Shown: positions 51,257 through 61,176 of the stretch, piece by piece
Numbering within the stretch: the first letter of the stretch is position 1
Layout: every line of letters begins with the position of its first letter
Source: a bacterium D16-56
GTDB lineage: Bacteria; Bacillota; Clostridia; Lachnospirales; Lachnospiraceae
Assembly (NCBI GenBank): GCA_003611875.1
Contig: RAYY01000004.1
Location: forward strand, 1-64,000
Reading direction: 5' to 3'
Length of the DNA stretch: 64,000 bases
The notes under the pieces: generated by a model
What the model was told of the DNA's origin: nothing
What the model saw: the letters and a program-made list of their open reading frames with translations, nothing else
Databases searched by the model: none
Program-made: the position numbers and the translations under genes

Positions 51257-52333
51257 TTATTCGCCATACCCCATTTTCCGAAAATACTCCTCATTCCACT
51301 GTACCTCCTTGGATTCTGGTTTCCTTTCCCTGGATTTCAGATGATATTCAAATGCCCGATTTCTGTCTCCCATCCGGTCGTAGCACACACAAAGGTTTAT
51401 CTCTGGCAAATACCCATAGTAATCCCACCTTACAAAGCCTCCCGCCTGGACAGGAGGCTTCTGCCTTAAGGCTGTCTCATACCAAAAAACCGCCTGCTCC
51501 CATTTCTTTTCTTCCTGAAAATATCTGCCCAGCTCAAAGCATGCCTCTCCTCTAGGCTGATCATACAAAAAGCTTCTAAAAAGCGCCTGAACTCCCTCTT
51601 TTCTTCGTCCCATGCGCCCAAGACACTCTGCCAGATTCAGACATGCCTCGATCTTATTTTCCACCCATCCGTCCCCTTCCAGAAATTCCTCCATCACCTC
51701 CGCTGCCCTTTCGTATTTTTTATGGGCAAAAAGCTCCCGTCCATAATAAAACAGATTCCGCCCTGTTAGGCGCTCCCCCGCCTGGATCATTTTCTCATAG
51801 ATTCTCAAATTTCGATCCGGATCCCCCATTCCTGTCTTATGGTGCGAAATCACAATCTCTGAGTACACTACTTTTCCGGCGGGCACAATCGCTTCATGGA
51901 CCTTACCCTCCCACAAAAATCCCTTCTTATTTTTCACCAGCCGTTCCCGATAATAAGAAAATAAAGACTCCCCCTGAGAATCCTCCGCAATAGAATATTT
52001 CATCATAACCATATCAATATCTGGATCCAGCTCCTTTTTAAGCTGCCGGATTTTCTCCTGATTCTCCTTTGTCACCACATCGTCTGCATCCAGCCACATA
52101 CAATAATCCATCACTGCTTTGGAAAATGCCTCGTTCCTGGCAGCAGCAAAATCATCCTCCCACGCATATTCATACACCTTTCCCCCATACTCTCTCCCAA
52201 TTTCCCTTGTCCTGTCCTGTGACCCGGTATCTACAATAATAATCTCATCTGCAAAAGATCTGGCTGCCTCCAGACAGCGCCCCAAAACCTGCTCCTCATT
52301 TTTTACGATCATGCACAAACTAATAGTAATCAA
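51257..52333 (-). CDS. Family 2 glycosyltransferase with TPR-like tail
   Basis: 358 residues from TTG 52333 (AGGAG eight bases upstream; ATG 52351 has none). GT2 domain: ITISLCMIVKNEEQVLGRCL, SFADEIIIVDTGSQDRTREI, WLDADDVVTKENQEKIRQLK (DxD metal motif). From ~200 on, TPR-like helices (YERAAEVMEEFLEGDGWVEN, ACLNLAECLGRMGRRKEGVQ, EQAVFWYETALRQKP). Next to the collagen-like gene, as BclA and SgtA are in C. difficile, so it may glycosylate that protein; inferred. Confidence 0.88.
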   Translation of the reverse strand: MITISLCMIVKNEEQVLGRCLEAARSFADEIIIVDTGSQDRTREIGREYGGKVYEYAWEDDFAAARNEAFSKAVMDYCMWLDADDVVTKENQEKIRQLKKELDPDIDMVMMKYSIAEDSQGESLFSYYRERLVKNKKGFLWEGKVHEAIVPAGKVVYSEIVISHHKTGMGDPDRNLRIYEKMIQAGERLTGRNLFYYGRELFAHKKYERAAEVMEEFLEGDGWVENKIEACLNLAECLGRMGRRKEGVQALFRSFLYDQPRGEACFELGRYFQEEKKWEQAVFWYETALRQKPPVQAGGFVRWDYYGYLPEINLCVCYDRMGDRNRAFEYHLKSRERKPESKEVQWNEEYFRKMGYGE

Positions 52334-52398
52334 AATGTCCGCTCCTAGCATACCTTTTTAATATGCTATGAGCGGACACCCTGATTGGTTTCCATTCC

Positions 52399-53184
52399 TT
52401 ACTGCAGCTCCCCTGCGTCAGCTGCTCCCATACCAGGAGCCTTTTTTACCTCCCGCGCCACATAATAAATCCTCTCACTGTCTGTCCCAGGCGCTTTCCT
52501 GCTGCATGCCTCATACACAGCAGACAGCTCCAGACCTGCTTCCCTTACAGCCTTCTTCACCATATCCATGTCATAAGCCCGCTGAAAGTGAGTTTCCTCA
52601 TACTTACGATAACGCCCGTCCGGCTCCGCTACAAACAAGGTCAGGTCATACTCATTAATCTGCGTATCTTCGTCAAAATAATTCTCCCAGATAAAGCTTC
52701 CTTCTTCCCGGTTTTCCGCAATGGTCCTTTCCCCTAAAAGCTCCCGGTATTTATAAGGCGTATTCATATCAAAAATAAACACACCGCCCGGATCCAGATA
52801 ATTATTCACCAGTGTAAACACCTGTACCAGATCCTCATACTCTGTCAGGTAATTCACCGCGTCACAAATACTGACAACAGCGCCTACCGTACCATACAAT
52901 TCAAAGCTTCTCATATCCTGCTGCAGATACAAAATCCTGCCGTCACGATTCTTTTCCATAGCAAAGCCAAGCATTTCTCCAGAAGCATCCACGCCGATCA
53001 TGTCATATCCCCTGTCCTGCAAAAGCCTTGTCAATTTTCCTGTGCCGCATCCCAAATCCAGGACCAGCCCATCCCTTATGCCATGCTCCTGCAAAATTCC
53101 GGCTATATAATCCGCCCACTCCTCATAGGGAATATTATCCATGAACAAATCATAGACCTCAGCAAACCCTGTATATGCATCCAT
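52399..53184 (-). CDS. Class I SAM-dependent methyltransferase
   Basis: 261 residues from ATG 53184: MDAYTGFAEVYDLFMDNIPY, then motif I LVLDLGCGTGKLTRLLQDRG, YDMIGVDASGEMLGFAMEKN, VVSICDAVNYLTEYEDLVQV and GGVFIFDMNTPYKYRELLGE. YdfS/YqeM-like small-molecule or tRNA-type methyltransferase layout; substrate unknown. Same strand as the SEC-C gene downstream of which it lies. Confidence 0.88.
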   Translation of the reverse strand: MDAYTGFAEVYDLFMDNIPYEEWADYIAGILQEHGIRDGLVLDLGCGTGKLTRLLQDRGYDMIGVDASGEMLGFAMEKNRDGRILYLQQDMRSFELYGTVGAVVSICDAVNYLTEYEDLVQVFTLVNNYLDPGGVFIFDMNTPYKYRELLGERTIAENREEGSFIWENYFDEDTQINEYDLTLFVAEPDGRYRKYEETHFQRAYDMDMVKKAVREAGLELSAVYEACSRKAPGTDSERIYYVAREVKKAPGMGAADAGELQ

Positions 53185-53334
53185 CTGCCTTCCTACAGCT
53201 CCTGTCTCCTTTTGGCAGGACAGCCGCCTTCTACGGCCCTGCACCCATTTTTATAAAACAACTGTAGACAGATCTGCCGCGGACTATTTCATCCTTTACA
53301 GCCCCACAGATCTCTCATCAGCTAAAATCATCCT

Positions 53335-53844
<510 letters not shown>

Positions 53845-53976
53845 AATCCGCATCCTTTCTCAGCTTTGTTCTGCCGCGGCTTTGCCGCACACATTATTTC
53901 ACTAGTATATACCACTTCTCAGAAATTTGCAATTTATTTTTCTGTAGGATTTATATGATTTATTTGCCAAAATAAT

Positions 53977-54005
53977 TTGATTTAGATTAATTTTTATGCT
54001 ATATT
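53977..54005 (+). promoter_or_regulatory. Promoter of the XRE regulator
   Basis: TTGATT, 17-base spacer, TATATT, 20 bases before ATG. Confidence 0.6.
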
Positions 54006-54024
54006 ACTAAAGAGGTGAAATAAT

Positions 54025-54429
54025 ATGAATATGACATTAGCAGAACGAATCAAACTGATCTTAAGAGAACGTCACACAAAACAGGTCCAATTTGCCCGCG
54101 CACTGGGAATCAGCTCCAACTACACCAACCTGTTAGTCAATGGAAAAAAAGAAAATATCTCCGATACCCTGGCAAAGCTCATTGAAGAAACCTATGGCTA
54201 CTCAGCCCAATGGGTCAAACACGGAACCGGAACCATGGTTTCTCCCTTGGCTCCTTCCGCTGTAAAGCTGGAATTTATCAGAAAAGTCCGCCGCATGCCG
54301 GATAAGGATGTAGCCGCGCTCCTGGCTTTTGCCGACGCCCTGGAAAACGTCAAAAAGTGTCTGGAAGCTGCAGAAGGCGATTCTGATTCTGACGAGCAAG
54401 GTTTGGCAGAAGATGCCGCAGAAAATTAA
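54025..54429 (+). CDS. XRE-family helix-turn-helix protein
   Basis: 134 residues: MTLAERIKLILRERHTKQVQ, FARALGISSNYTNLLVNGKK and ISDTLAKLIEETYGYSAQWV form the DNA-binding domain. VKLEFIRKVRRMPDKDVAAL then a helix, and an acidic tail EGDSDSDEQGLAEDAAEN. GAGGTG before ATG. Chromosomal regulator of unknown targets; alone on the plus strand. Confidence 0.88.
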   Translation: MNMTLAERIKLILRERHTKQVQFARALGISSNYTNLLVNGKKENISDTLAKLIEETYGYSAQWVKHGTGTMVSPLAPSAVKLEFIRKVRRMPDKDVAALLAFADALENVKKCLEAAEGDSDSDEQGLAEDAAEN

Positions 54430-54606
54430 TCTTTATCTTGTAACAAAAATCCCGATAGGAAACGCCTGACGACGCACCCTGCCGGGATATTTTTTAATTA
54501 GCAGCAGTGGGATGAAACCAAGTCACTGTCTTTATTTCACCCTATGGTTTAGACTAATACCACATTGCACCAGCCTCCAAACCACATCCTCTTATAGTCT
54601 GCCAGA

Positions 54607-55650
54607 TTACTGCAGCAGGCTTAAGATACTCTGCGGTACAGAATTGGACTGAGCCAGCATGGACTGAGATGCCTGCAGAAGAATGTTATTCTTCGTAAAA
54701 GCCGTAATCTCATCTGCCATATCCGTATCACGAATCCGGCTCTCGGCGGAGGTGATATTCTCGGAAGTAACTTTCAGGTTGTTAACCGTATGCTCAAGTC
54801 TGTTCTGAGCCGCACCGAGTTTAGCGCGGTAGCTGGAAACTGCATTGATGGCAGCGTTGATGGTGTCAATCGCAGCGTTAGCAACAACTGTGCTGGTTCC
54901 GGAAATATCCATGGTATGCAGCATAGCAGATGCTAATGTCGCGTTCTTAAGCTCAGTGCCTGCAGGAGTCTTTAATTGTATACCCTCTGCCTTACTCATG
55001 AGAGTATCAAATTGTGCACCAACCGTACCGGTAGCTGTAATATAAGCATTTGGTGTGGCACTCAAGTCTAGCACATCCTTATTGTTACCAACCGTGTATT
55101 TGGTCTGTCCCTGGTCAGCAGCCGCCTGGAAAATCGCAGCCTGGATACCGGAAGCAGTCATTGCCTGGCTGTTCACGGTGATCGTCTCAGCGGAGCTGGG
55201 ACCGATCTGGAAGGTCATCTTACCAGCAGCGCCAGTAGCAGCCAACGGTTTAATTCCGTTGAAATCTGTGTTGTTAGCGATACGGTCGATTTCCTTAAGC
55301 AGCTCAGATACCTCACTCTGCAGGTTCCCTCTTGCTACAGTATTATACGTACCGTTTGCAGACTGGGAAGCCAAGGTGGTAAGACGCTGTAACATGGAGT
55401 GAACCTCAGTCAGAGCGCCTTCTGCTGTCTGGATCAAGCCGATAGCATCCTGGGCGTTCTTGGCTGCCTGATTCAAGCCGTTAATCTGGGATCTCATGCT
55501 CTCGGAAATAGCCAGACCTGCCGCGTCGTCGCCTGCACGGTTGATCTTATAACCGGATGACAGTTTCTCTAAGTTCTTATTCAATCCGCTCTGGTTGATG
55601 CCTAAGTTTCTGTAAGAGTTAATGGCTGCTATATTATGTTGAATAATCAT
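54607..55650 (-). CDS. fliC: Flagellin
   Basis: 347 residues. Conserved N-terminal D0/D1 helices MIIQHNIAAINSYRNLGINQ, LSSGYKINRAGDDAAGLAIS and ALTEVHSMLQRLTTLASQSA (TLR5-type site), a short variable D2 (about 155-260), and the C-terminal helices AAQNRLEHTVNNLKVTSENI, IRDTDMADEITAFTKNNILL, SQSVLAQ-like SQSMLAQSNSVPQSILSLLQ. Secreted by the flagellar export system. AGGAGG before ATG, ~400-base leader region. Confidence 0.97.
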   Translation of the reverse strand: MIIQHNIAAINSYRNLGINQSGLNKNLEKLSSGYKINRAGDDAAGLAISESMRSQINGLNQAAKNAQDAIGLIQTAEGALTEVHSMLQRLTTLASQSANGTYNTVARGNLQSEVSELLKEIDRIANNTDFNGIKPLAATGAAGKMTFQIGPSSAETITVNSQAMTASGIQAAIFQAAADQGQTKYTVGNNKDVLDLSATPNAYITATGTVGAQFDTLMSKAEGIQLKTPAGTELKNATLASAMLHTMDISGTSTVVANAAIDTINAAINAVSSYRAKLGAAQNRLEHTVNNLKVTSENITSAESRIRDTDMADEITAFTKNNILLQASQSMLAQSNSVPQSILSLLQ

Positions 55651-55917
55651 AAAATTACCCTCCTTGTGATGTTCTCAAAACCATTCGGGGTAGGACTTCC
55701 TTGTTCTACCCCCCGGTCCGGGCCCATGCGCTGGAGGGTTACGTAAAGCTTTCATGCAGCTTCAGCTTCATTATTCTAAATTGCCTTACATTTCCTATAT
55801 CGTCAGCTTTTTCAAAAACACAAATACTTTTTCATTATTTTTTAGAAATACCTCTGCAGCCTAATGATAGTTACCAAAAGCTATCCCAATCTCCTGACAA
55901 GCTCTGATTTCATCAAC

Positions 55918-55960
55918 CAAAAAAATCGGTTTCAGAGCGTCTTTGCACTGAAACCGATTA
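55918..55960 (-). terminator. Terminator of the phosphofructokinase gene
   Basis: AATCGGTTTCAG/CTGAAACCGATT with 12-base loop; followed on the minus strand by TTTTTTT. Confidence 0.88.
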
Positions 55961-55982
55961 AAAAGGGGAGGATAAGTATTTC
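55960..55982. repeat. 23-base inverted repeat, left copy
   Basis: AAAAAGGGGAGGATAAG-TATTTC; its exact reverse complement is at 57452-57474, so the pair flanks the phosphofructokinase gene. Confidence 0.9.
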
Positions 55983-56061
55983 CACTCTTTTCTTATCAAA
56001 AGAGCATCGATACATTTTCAGTATTGCCACAATCCTCCTCTTTATACCTGAATCCTAAAAT

Positions 56062-57363
56062 TCAATCAAAAAATTTCACTTTGCGATAAAGATAATCCGG
56101 AACTCCGTCCTTCATGGGCAAAACAACGCCTCCCTGAATCAGCGGAAGCACATAATCCATGTAATCCTCCTTGATGTCATTTCCATTTTCCTCAATCCAG
56201 GAAAGAGGCACAGTCTTTTCCTGATTACAAACCTGATTCACATCCACAGCTTCAAAATCTAAATCGTACATTTCTGTATTCTCCCTGCGGACAAAGGATA
56301 CCATAATTCCCGTCTTTTCTTCCAGGGCAAAACTTACCCCGGCCTGTCCTGCTTTTTCTGCTTCTTCTATATCTGTCATAGATGCCAGCATTCCTGAGCA
56401 GCGCTGGCTTACATTCATCTCCACAGAACGAACCTTTACTCCAAATCGTTCTCTCACAAACCGTTCCAGCACCTTACCGCAGCCGGTCAGCATTTTGTGT
56501 CCGAAATTATCCAGCGCTGCCTGTTTCGTGTTAGAGCTGTCCGATGCCGCCAGTCCCCGTCCCAGACAGGAAGCCAGCTTTTGGTCTCCATATTCACAAA
56601 GAAAGGTCCCTTCTGAATCCGCAATTCCCTCGGATACACAGACTACCACACAGCGCCGCCGCTCCAGTTCCTTCTCCACATCCTGTGCAAATTGTTCCAG
56701 TGAAAAGGCGCGCTCCGGCAGATAAATCAAGGCAGGATTATCCTGCTTCTCTTTTCGGGCCAATACAGACGCTGCAGTCAACCACCCGGTATGCCTCCCC
56801 ATCAGTTCAATAATAGTCACGGATTTCTGCCGATAAACCGAAGAATCCAGCACAATCTCCCGCACTGTAGAAGCCACATATTTTGCCGCGCTTCCAAAGC
56901 CAGGAGTGTGATCTGTTAAAATCAGATCATTATCAATGGTCTTCGGTATCCCCACAAAGCAGATATCGCTGCCTCTTTGTGCGCCGTAACGGGACAGCTT
57001 GCTTACCGTGTCCATAGAATCATTGCCTCCGATATACAAGAAATATCCGATATTCAATTCCTGAAGTTTTGCAAAAAGCAGCGGATAGACCTGAGAAGAC
57101 AGATCCTCCGGCAATTTATACCGGCAAGAACCAAGATATGCCGCCGGAGTGACCCGCAGCCGTTCCAAATCCTCCAAAGACAGTTCCTTTCCCAAATCCA
57201 GATACCATCCCTCCAAAAAGCCTTCGACTCCATGAACCATGCCGTAAACCGTCCCAATATGGCTGCTTTTGGCCAGCCCTTCCCGAATCACGCCGCTCAG
57301 GCTTGCATTAATAACAGCAGTAGGACCTCCTGACTGACCGACAAGTACATTTTTCTTCCCCAT
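56062..57363 (-). CDS. 6-phosphofructokinase, PPi-dependent type
   Basis: 433 residues. VLVGQSGGPTAVINASLSGV is the N-terminal nucleotide/PPi loop. GGNDS (112-116) replaces the GGDGS of ATP enzymes and PKTIDND (140-146) is the catalytic loop of PPi-type enzymes; IELMGRHTGWLTAAS and VNVSQRCSG-like MNVSQRCSGMLASM complete the active site. Catalyses fructose 6-phosphate to fructose 1,6-bisphosphate, likely with pyrophosphate. The Asn at the second-Asp position is unusual. Intact, own terminator. Confidence 0.9.
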   Translation of the reverse strand: MGKKNVLVGQSGGPTAVINASLSGVIREGLAKSSHIGTVYGMVHGVEGFLEGWYLDLGKELSLEDLERLRVTPAAYLGSCRYKLPEDLSSQVYPLLFAKLQELNIGYFLYIGGNDSMDTVSKLSRYGAQRGSDICFVGIPKTIDNDLILTDHTPGFGSAAKYVASTVREIVLDSSVYRQKSVTIIELMGRHTGWLTAASVLARKEKQDNPALIYLPERAFSLEQFAQDVEKELERRRCVVVCVSEGIADSEGTFLCEYGDQKLASCLGRGLAASDSSNTKQAALDNFGHKMLTGCGKVLERFVRERFGVKVRSVEMNVSQRCSGMLASMTDIEEAEKAGQAGVSFALEEKTGIMVSFVRRENTEMYDLDFEAVDVNQVCNQEKTVPLSWIEENGNDIKEDYMDYVLPLIQGGVVLPMKDGVPDYLYRKVKFFD

Positions 57364-57451
57364 CTCTCCAAATCCTTTCGTAAAAAAATTTTACCTTTTC
57401 TGTATAAGCTCCCAAAAAAGGGGGATAATGAGATTAGTACCAAAGAAAAAA

Positions 57452-57474
57452 GAAATACTTATCCTCCCCTTTTT
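57452..57474. repeat. 23-base inverted repeat, right copy
   Basis: GAAATACTTATCC-TCCCCTTTTT, reverse complement of 55960-55982. Confidence 0.9.
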
Positions 57475-57516
57475 GATACCCTGTCCGCTGCCGTGGTGCG
57501 GCGGACGGGGTATTTT
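57475..57516 (+). terminator. Orphan plus-strand terminator
   Basis: ATACCCTGTCCGC/GCGGACGGGGTAT stem followed by TTTTTTATT on the plus strand. No plus-strand gene lies upstream, so a small RNA starting near 57390 is possible. Confidence 0.7.
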
Positions 57517-57542
57517 TTATTCTTTGCTTCCGGCTCCCAAAA

Positions 57543-59846
57543 TCACTGGATCTGCTCCACCGCAACCCCGTCATAAAAAAATTTCAGAATTTCTTCGTAT
57601 CCGATTCCTTCCTGTGCCATTCCCTGAGCGCCGTTCTGGCTCATTCCCACTCCATGTCCATAACCGCCTCCATAGATCCGAAACTGCTTCACACCGCTTT
57701 CATTGACTCCAGCCTCCTCTACCGCCAGAAATCCGCTGGGCAGGGAGCTGGCCCCACTGGCAGTTTTTCCATTTTTCAGATGAATGGTCAGCCTTCCATC
57801 CCCCAATGCACTTCGGATTCTGTCCTGACCGGATATGGTCTTCTCCCCTTGACTGCCCTTGACAAGCAGAGTCATTGCCACACCGCTCAATCCCCGCTCC
57901 GTCACCTGCAAAGATTCCACCGTCCCTACCCCGTCAATATTTTCTGTTAAAATACCTGCGTCCGTGGTCACATTCCACCGATAGTAGGGAAAGGAAGAAT
58001 CATACGCCGGATAATCCGTCTGTCGAATAAATGCCCCAAAGGCTTCATTTGTGCTGAAATCTACACTTTTTCTTCCAGGCTGAAGGGCAGCATTCTTGAG
58101 ATAAGGCGCAACGTCTGGATTTCCGCCCCACACACCGCCATCTGCCGTGATTCCGCATGAGGTAGAAAAATAGTAGGTGGTGACAGGTTCACCCTCATAC
58201 AACAGCATCTGTCCGTAGGTTTCCTCCACTGCTCCCGAGGTGCGGGGATCCTCCTGAGCATTATTATACACTTGAAAATTCGTGCTGTCATCCACATGAG
58301 CTCCATACTGCTGGTAGGTATTGCTTTGAATCTGCATGTAGGCAAAGGTTCTGGCACAGACTGCCTGAGCCTTTAATGCTTCCTTTTCATAGCTGGGAGG
58401 CATCTCACTTGGAATCACCTTTTTTAAATAATCCTCCAGATAAAGCTCATTAATCAGCACCAGCCCCCCTTCTCCCTCAACCAGCTCCAGCCGCCCGCCA
58501 TAGGAAGGCTGCCCGTAAGAGCGGTTTAAAGAGCAAACCTTCACCTCTCCGTTTTCTGCTGCTGTAATCAACACACGCCCTTTGGCAAGCCGCTGGTCTC
58601 CCGGCTGAAAAACCACCTCCTGCCCGGCCTCTATCCTTTCCTCCTCATCCCCCTGAACCAGTGTTAACGGAGTGCTGCCGGACAGAACCACCTGGTCATG
58701 GACCACCCCGCCGAATCCTTCCGACATGATCAATACCCGAATGGTTCTTGCATCAAATTCCCGGACTGTCAGCACGGCGCAGATCTTCCCCTTCGCTGCC
58801 ACAAACTCCTGGATATCATATCCGATCAGAAGATCCTCCAGGGCCTGCCGTTCTAATCCGCCGTAGGTTTTTAATACCTTATACTCCTCATCCAAGGGCA
58901 CCACGCCGTACCCTTCGATTTCCACCCCATCCGGCTGAACCGATAACAGCTTACCAATAATCCGCTCCTTTTTTACTGATACCCGCGTGATCTTTCCGTT
59001 TTCCAACTGCAGGTCTGCCAGATTATGTAAATATTCCTTTGTGTTTTTTGTCTTTTTTGCAAATGGAATCCGCCGCTCAATATCCCCTACATACACCAGA
59101 AGTTCATCTTCATCCCCGTCCACCAGCCACACGTTCCGATAGGTAATATCCTGTCCCAAATCCTGAAGCACATGGATCAATTCTCCCTCCCGAATAAAAA
59201 CTTCCAGCTCATGATCAATGTATCCGTCCAGGGCCATCCCTGCAAATCCAATCATGCCCTGGCTGGTATGAGCAGCCCAGGAGGGCGTCCCCGGCACATT
59301 ATCCAGGGTGCCGTAGATGCAGAGCCTTTTCTGCTCCACAGCCTGGGCCTCGTCCACAGACTTTAACAGAGAATCATAAAACAGCCACCAAAGCTCCTCC
59401 GGATATGGTTTGTCCCGGTTCTTTTTTGTCACCATGATCCGATCCCCAAGCTCCGGAGACAATGCCCTGGCAATCTGTCCGGCCTCCCCATAAGTCAGTT
59501 CCCCCTGGGCACATTCCTCCTGAGCCGGCGTATCCTTCTCTGACAAATACCCGTTTTCATAAAGATAATCCATATAAGGCACATACCACTGTTCCACAGA
59601 CTTGGCAGGAAAATGCGATGCCCCGAACATCTTCTGCCACTCCTGCAGTTCTTCCGGCGACTGCAGAGCAAGAACCACAGATTTAGCCGCCAATGCTCTG
59701 GAGATCCCGTCTCCCTCCTGCTCATGAGAAAGAATCACTGCCACCAGCACAGCCACCACTGCCGGAACCCCTATCAGCCATCCAATCAAAGCCCTCTTTT
59801 TTTTATGCTGTTTTCTACTTTTCAATGTAGGTTCTATTCTCCTCAT
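57543..59846 (-). CDS. SpoIID/LytB-domain protein, membrane-anchored
   Basis: 767 residues from ATG 59846, which overlaps the upstream gene's end; a TTG at 59825 with AGGAG 12 bases off is the alternative. Basic start, one membrane helix (IGWLIGVPAVVAVLVAVILS), two ~150-residue extracytoplasmic domains, then SpoIID: GGRLELVEGEGGLVLINELY, LEDYLKKVIPSEMPPSYEKE, ALKAQAVCARTFAYMQIQSN and GYGHGVGMSQNGAQGMAQEG. SpoIID enzymes are lytic transglycosylases on denuded glycan strands. Longer than sporulation SpoIID; may act in growth or germination. Confidence 0.88.
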   Translation of the reverse strand: MRRIEPTLKSRKQHKKKRALIGWLIGVPAVVAVLVAVILSHEQEGDGISRALAAKSVVLALQSPEELQEWQKMFGASHFPAKSVEQWYVPYMDYLYENGYLSEKDTPAQEECAQGELTYGEAGQIARALSPELGDRIMVTKKNRDKPYPEELWWLFYDSLLKSVDEAQAVEQKRLCIYGTLDNVPGTPSWAAHTSQGMIGFAGMALDGYIDHELEVFIREGELIHVLQDLGQDITYRNVWLVDGDEDELLVYVGDIERRIPFAKKTKNTKEYLHNLADLQLENGKITRVSVKKERIIGKLLSVQPDGVEIEGYGVVPLDEEYKVLKTYGGLERQALEDLLIGYDIQEFVAAKGKICAVLTVREFDARTIRVLIMSEGFGGVVHDQVVLSGSTPLTLVQGDEEERIEAGQEVVFQPGDQRLAKGRVLITAAENGEVKVCSLNRSYGQPSYGGRLELVEGEGGLVLINELYLEDYLKKVIPSEMPPSYEKEALKAQAVCARTFAYMQIQSNTYQQYGAHVDDSTNFQVYNNAQEDPRTSGAVEETYGQMLLYEGEPVTTYYFSTSCGITADGGVWGGNPDVAPYLKNAALQPGRKSVDFSTNEAFGAFIRQTDYPAYDSSFPYYRWNVTTDAGILTENIDGVGTVESLQVTERGLSGVAMTLLVKGSQGEKTISGQDRIRSALGDGRLTIHLKNGKTASGASSLPSGFLAVEEAGVNESGVKQFRIYGGGYGHGVGMSQNGAQGMAQEGIGYEEILKFFYDGVAVEQIQ

Positions 59847-61068
59847 CGATATAATTCAGATTTTCATATTTTCCCAGATCCGCTGAAAGCTTCTTCTTCT
59901 CCAAAAGCCAAGTCACCAGCTCTGTAAACAGCTTGTAGAACACGGCAAAGGTGGGCACCCCGATAATCATGCCTACAAACCCAAACAGCCCGCCAAACAG
60001 CAGAATCGAAAACAGAACCCAAAAGCTGGACAGTCCTGTGGAATCCCCCAGAATCTTCGGTCCCAGAATATTCCCGTCAAACTGCTGCAGCAGCAAAATA
60101 AATCCCAAAAACCAGAGGCATTTGATCGGACTGTCCAAAAGGATCAAAAACGCACTGGGAATCGCTCCGATAAACGGCCCGAAAAACGGAATCACATTGG
60201 TCACTCCAACGATTACACTCACAATCAGCACATAGGGCATCCTCATAAAGTTCAAAAGCACAAAGCATAAAATCCCGATAATCAGGGAATCCAAAAGCTT
60301 ACCGATAATAAATCCGCCAAACACCTTGTGTACATACCGTCCCTCATCCAGAACCTTATTGGCAATTTTCAGCGGAAATATTCCATAAAGGATCATTTTC
60401 GTCTGGGTCAGCAGCTTTTCCTTCATATTCAAAAGATACACCATTACAATAATCCCGATCAGAATATTTTTCAAAATATTGAGAGCGCTGAAAATCCCGC
60501 TGGACACACCGCTGATAAATCCAAAGATCTTCCCCATATTGGAAAATCTGGGAACCACATCGCTGCTCAGCCAGCTCTGCAGCTTTAACACCGCCATATT
60601 ATAATATTCCATCACAATCGCTTCCAGATCCGGATTATTCGCCAGAAGCTGTTCTAATTTCAACTGCTGATTATAAATATTGGCAGGCAGACTCTCCACC
60701 AATCCCTTAACGCTGTCCCATAGCTGAGGAAGAAGCATGGAAGTCAGCCCTACCACTACCACCAGAAGCACAATCACACTGACAGCAGTTGCCAAAAGGC
60801 ATCCCAGTGCCTCCCGTCCCTTCCCGGACATTTTGCTGCCTCCTGCAGCAAAGACCACCATGTCCCGCACCCGGTTATAAATGGGCGCCAAAAGATAAGC
60901 CAGCACTGCCCCGTAGGTAATAGGCGCCAGAATATGAAAAAGCATCCTGAATCCGGCTTTTACCTTTTCCATCTCCTTGATGGTAAAAACGAAAACAACC
61001 AGCAGTGCCAGTACAATAAACGCTGTCACCCCCCAATAAATATATCGCTGATATTTGTCGCTTTTCAT
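59815..61068 (-). CDS. AI-2E family transporter (PerM-like)
   Basis: 417 residues from ATG 61068 (AGGAG five bases upstream). Eight or so membrane segments: YIYWGVTAFIVLALLVVFVF, HILAPITYGAVLAYLLAPIY, IIGILCFVLLNFMRMPYVLI, then GVTNVIPFFGPFIGAIPSAF (family signature), LLQQFDGNILGPKILGDSTG and GGLFGFVGMIIGVPTFAVFY. Exports small molecules or ions in the family. 32-base overlap with the SpoIID-like gene shows co-translation. Confidence 0.92.
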   Translation of the reverse strand: MKSDKYQRYIYWGVTAFIVLALLVVFVFTIKEMEKVKAGFRMLFHILAPITYGAVLAYLLAPIYNRVRDMVVFAAGGSKMSGKGREALGCLLATAVSVIVLLVVVVGLTSMLLPQLWDSVKGLVESLPANIYNQQLKLEQLLANNPDLEAIVMEYYNMAVLKLQSWLSSDVVPRFSNMGKIFGFISGVSSGIFSALNILKNILIGIIVMVYLLNMKEKLLTQTKMILYGIFPLKIANKVLDEGRYVHKVFGGFIIGKLLDSLIIGILCFVLLNFMRMPYVLIVSVIVGVTNVIPFFGPFIGAIPSAFLILLDSPIKCLWFLGFILLLQQFDGNILGPKILGDSTGLSSFWVLFSILLFGGLFGFVGMIIGVPTFAVFYKLFTELVTWLLEKKKLSADLGKYENLNYIDEENRTYIEK

Positions 61069-61140
61069 GGCTTCTCCTTTTCCTTTTAAATAAAGTAACT
61101 CTTTATCCTTCTGCTGTCTATATAGATTACCACAAATTAA

Positions 61141-61173
61141 CAAAAAGATAAAGCAGCGATTTCTCGCTGCTTT
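61141..61173 (-). terminator. Terminator of the 6S-like RNA
   Basis: AAAGCAGCGA/TCGCTGCTTT with four-base loop, then ATCTTTTTG on the minus strand. Confidence 0.85.
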
Positions 61174-61176
61174 TCT

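Larger units (their letters stand above)
55651..56061. other. 411-base region between phosphofructokinase and flagellin genes
   Basis: No gene. Holds the flagellin leader, the phosphofructokinase terminator (55923-55958) and one arm of the 23-base inverted repeat. No sigma-28 promoter with proper spacing was found. Confidence 0.6.

Noticed and set aside
55797-55831. Sigma-28 promoter for flagellin
   Set aside because: GACGATAT is close to the -10 box but no TAAA-type -35 box occurs at the right distance.
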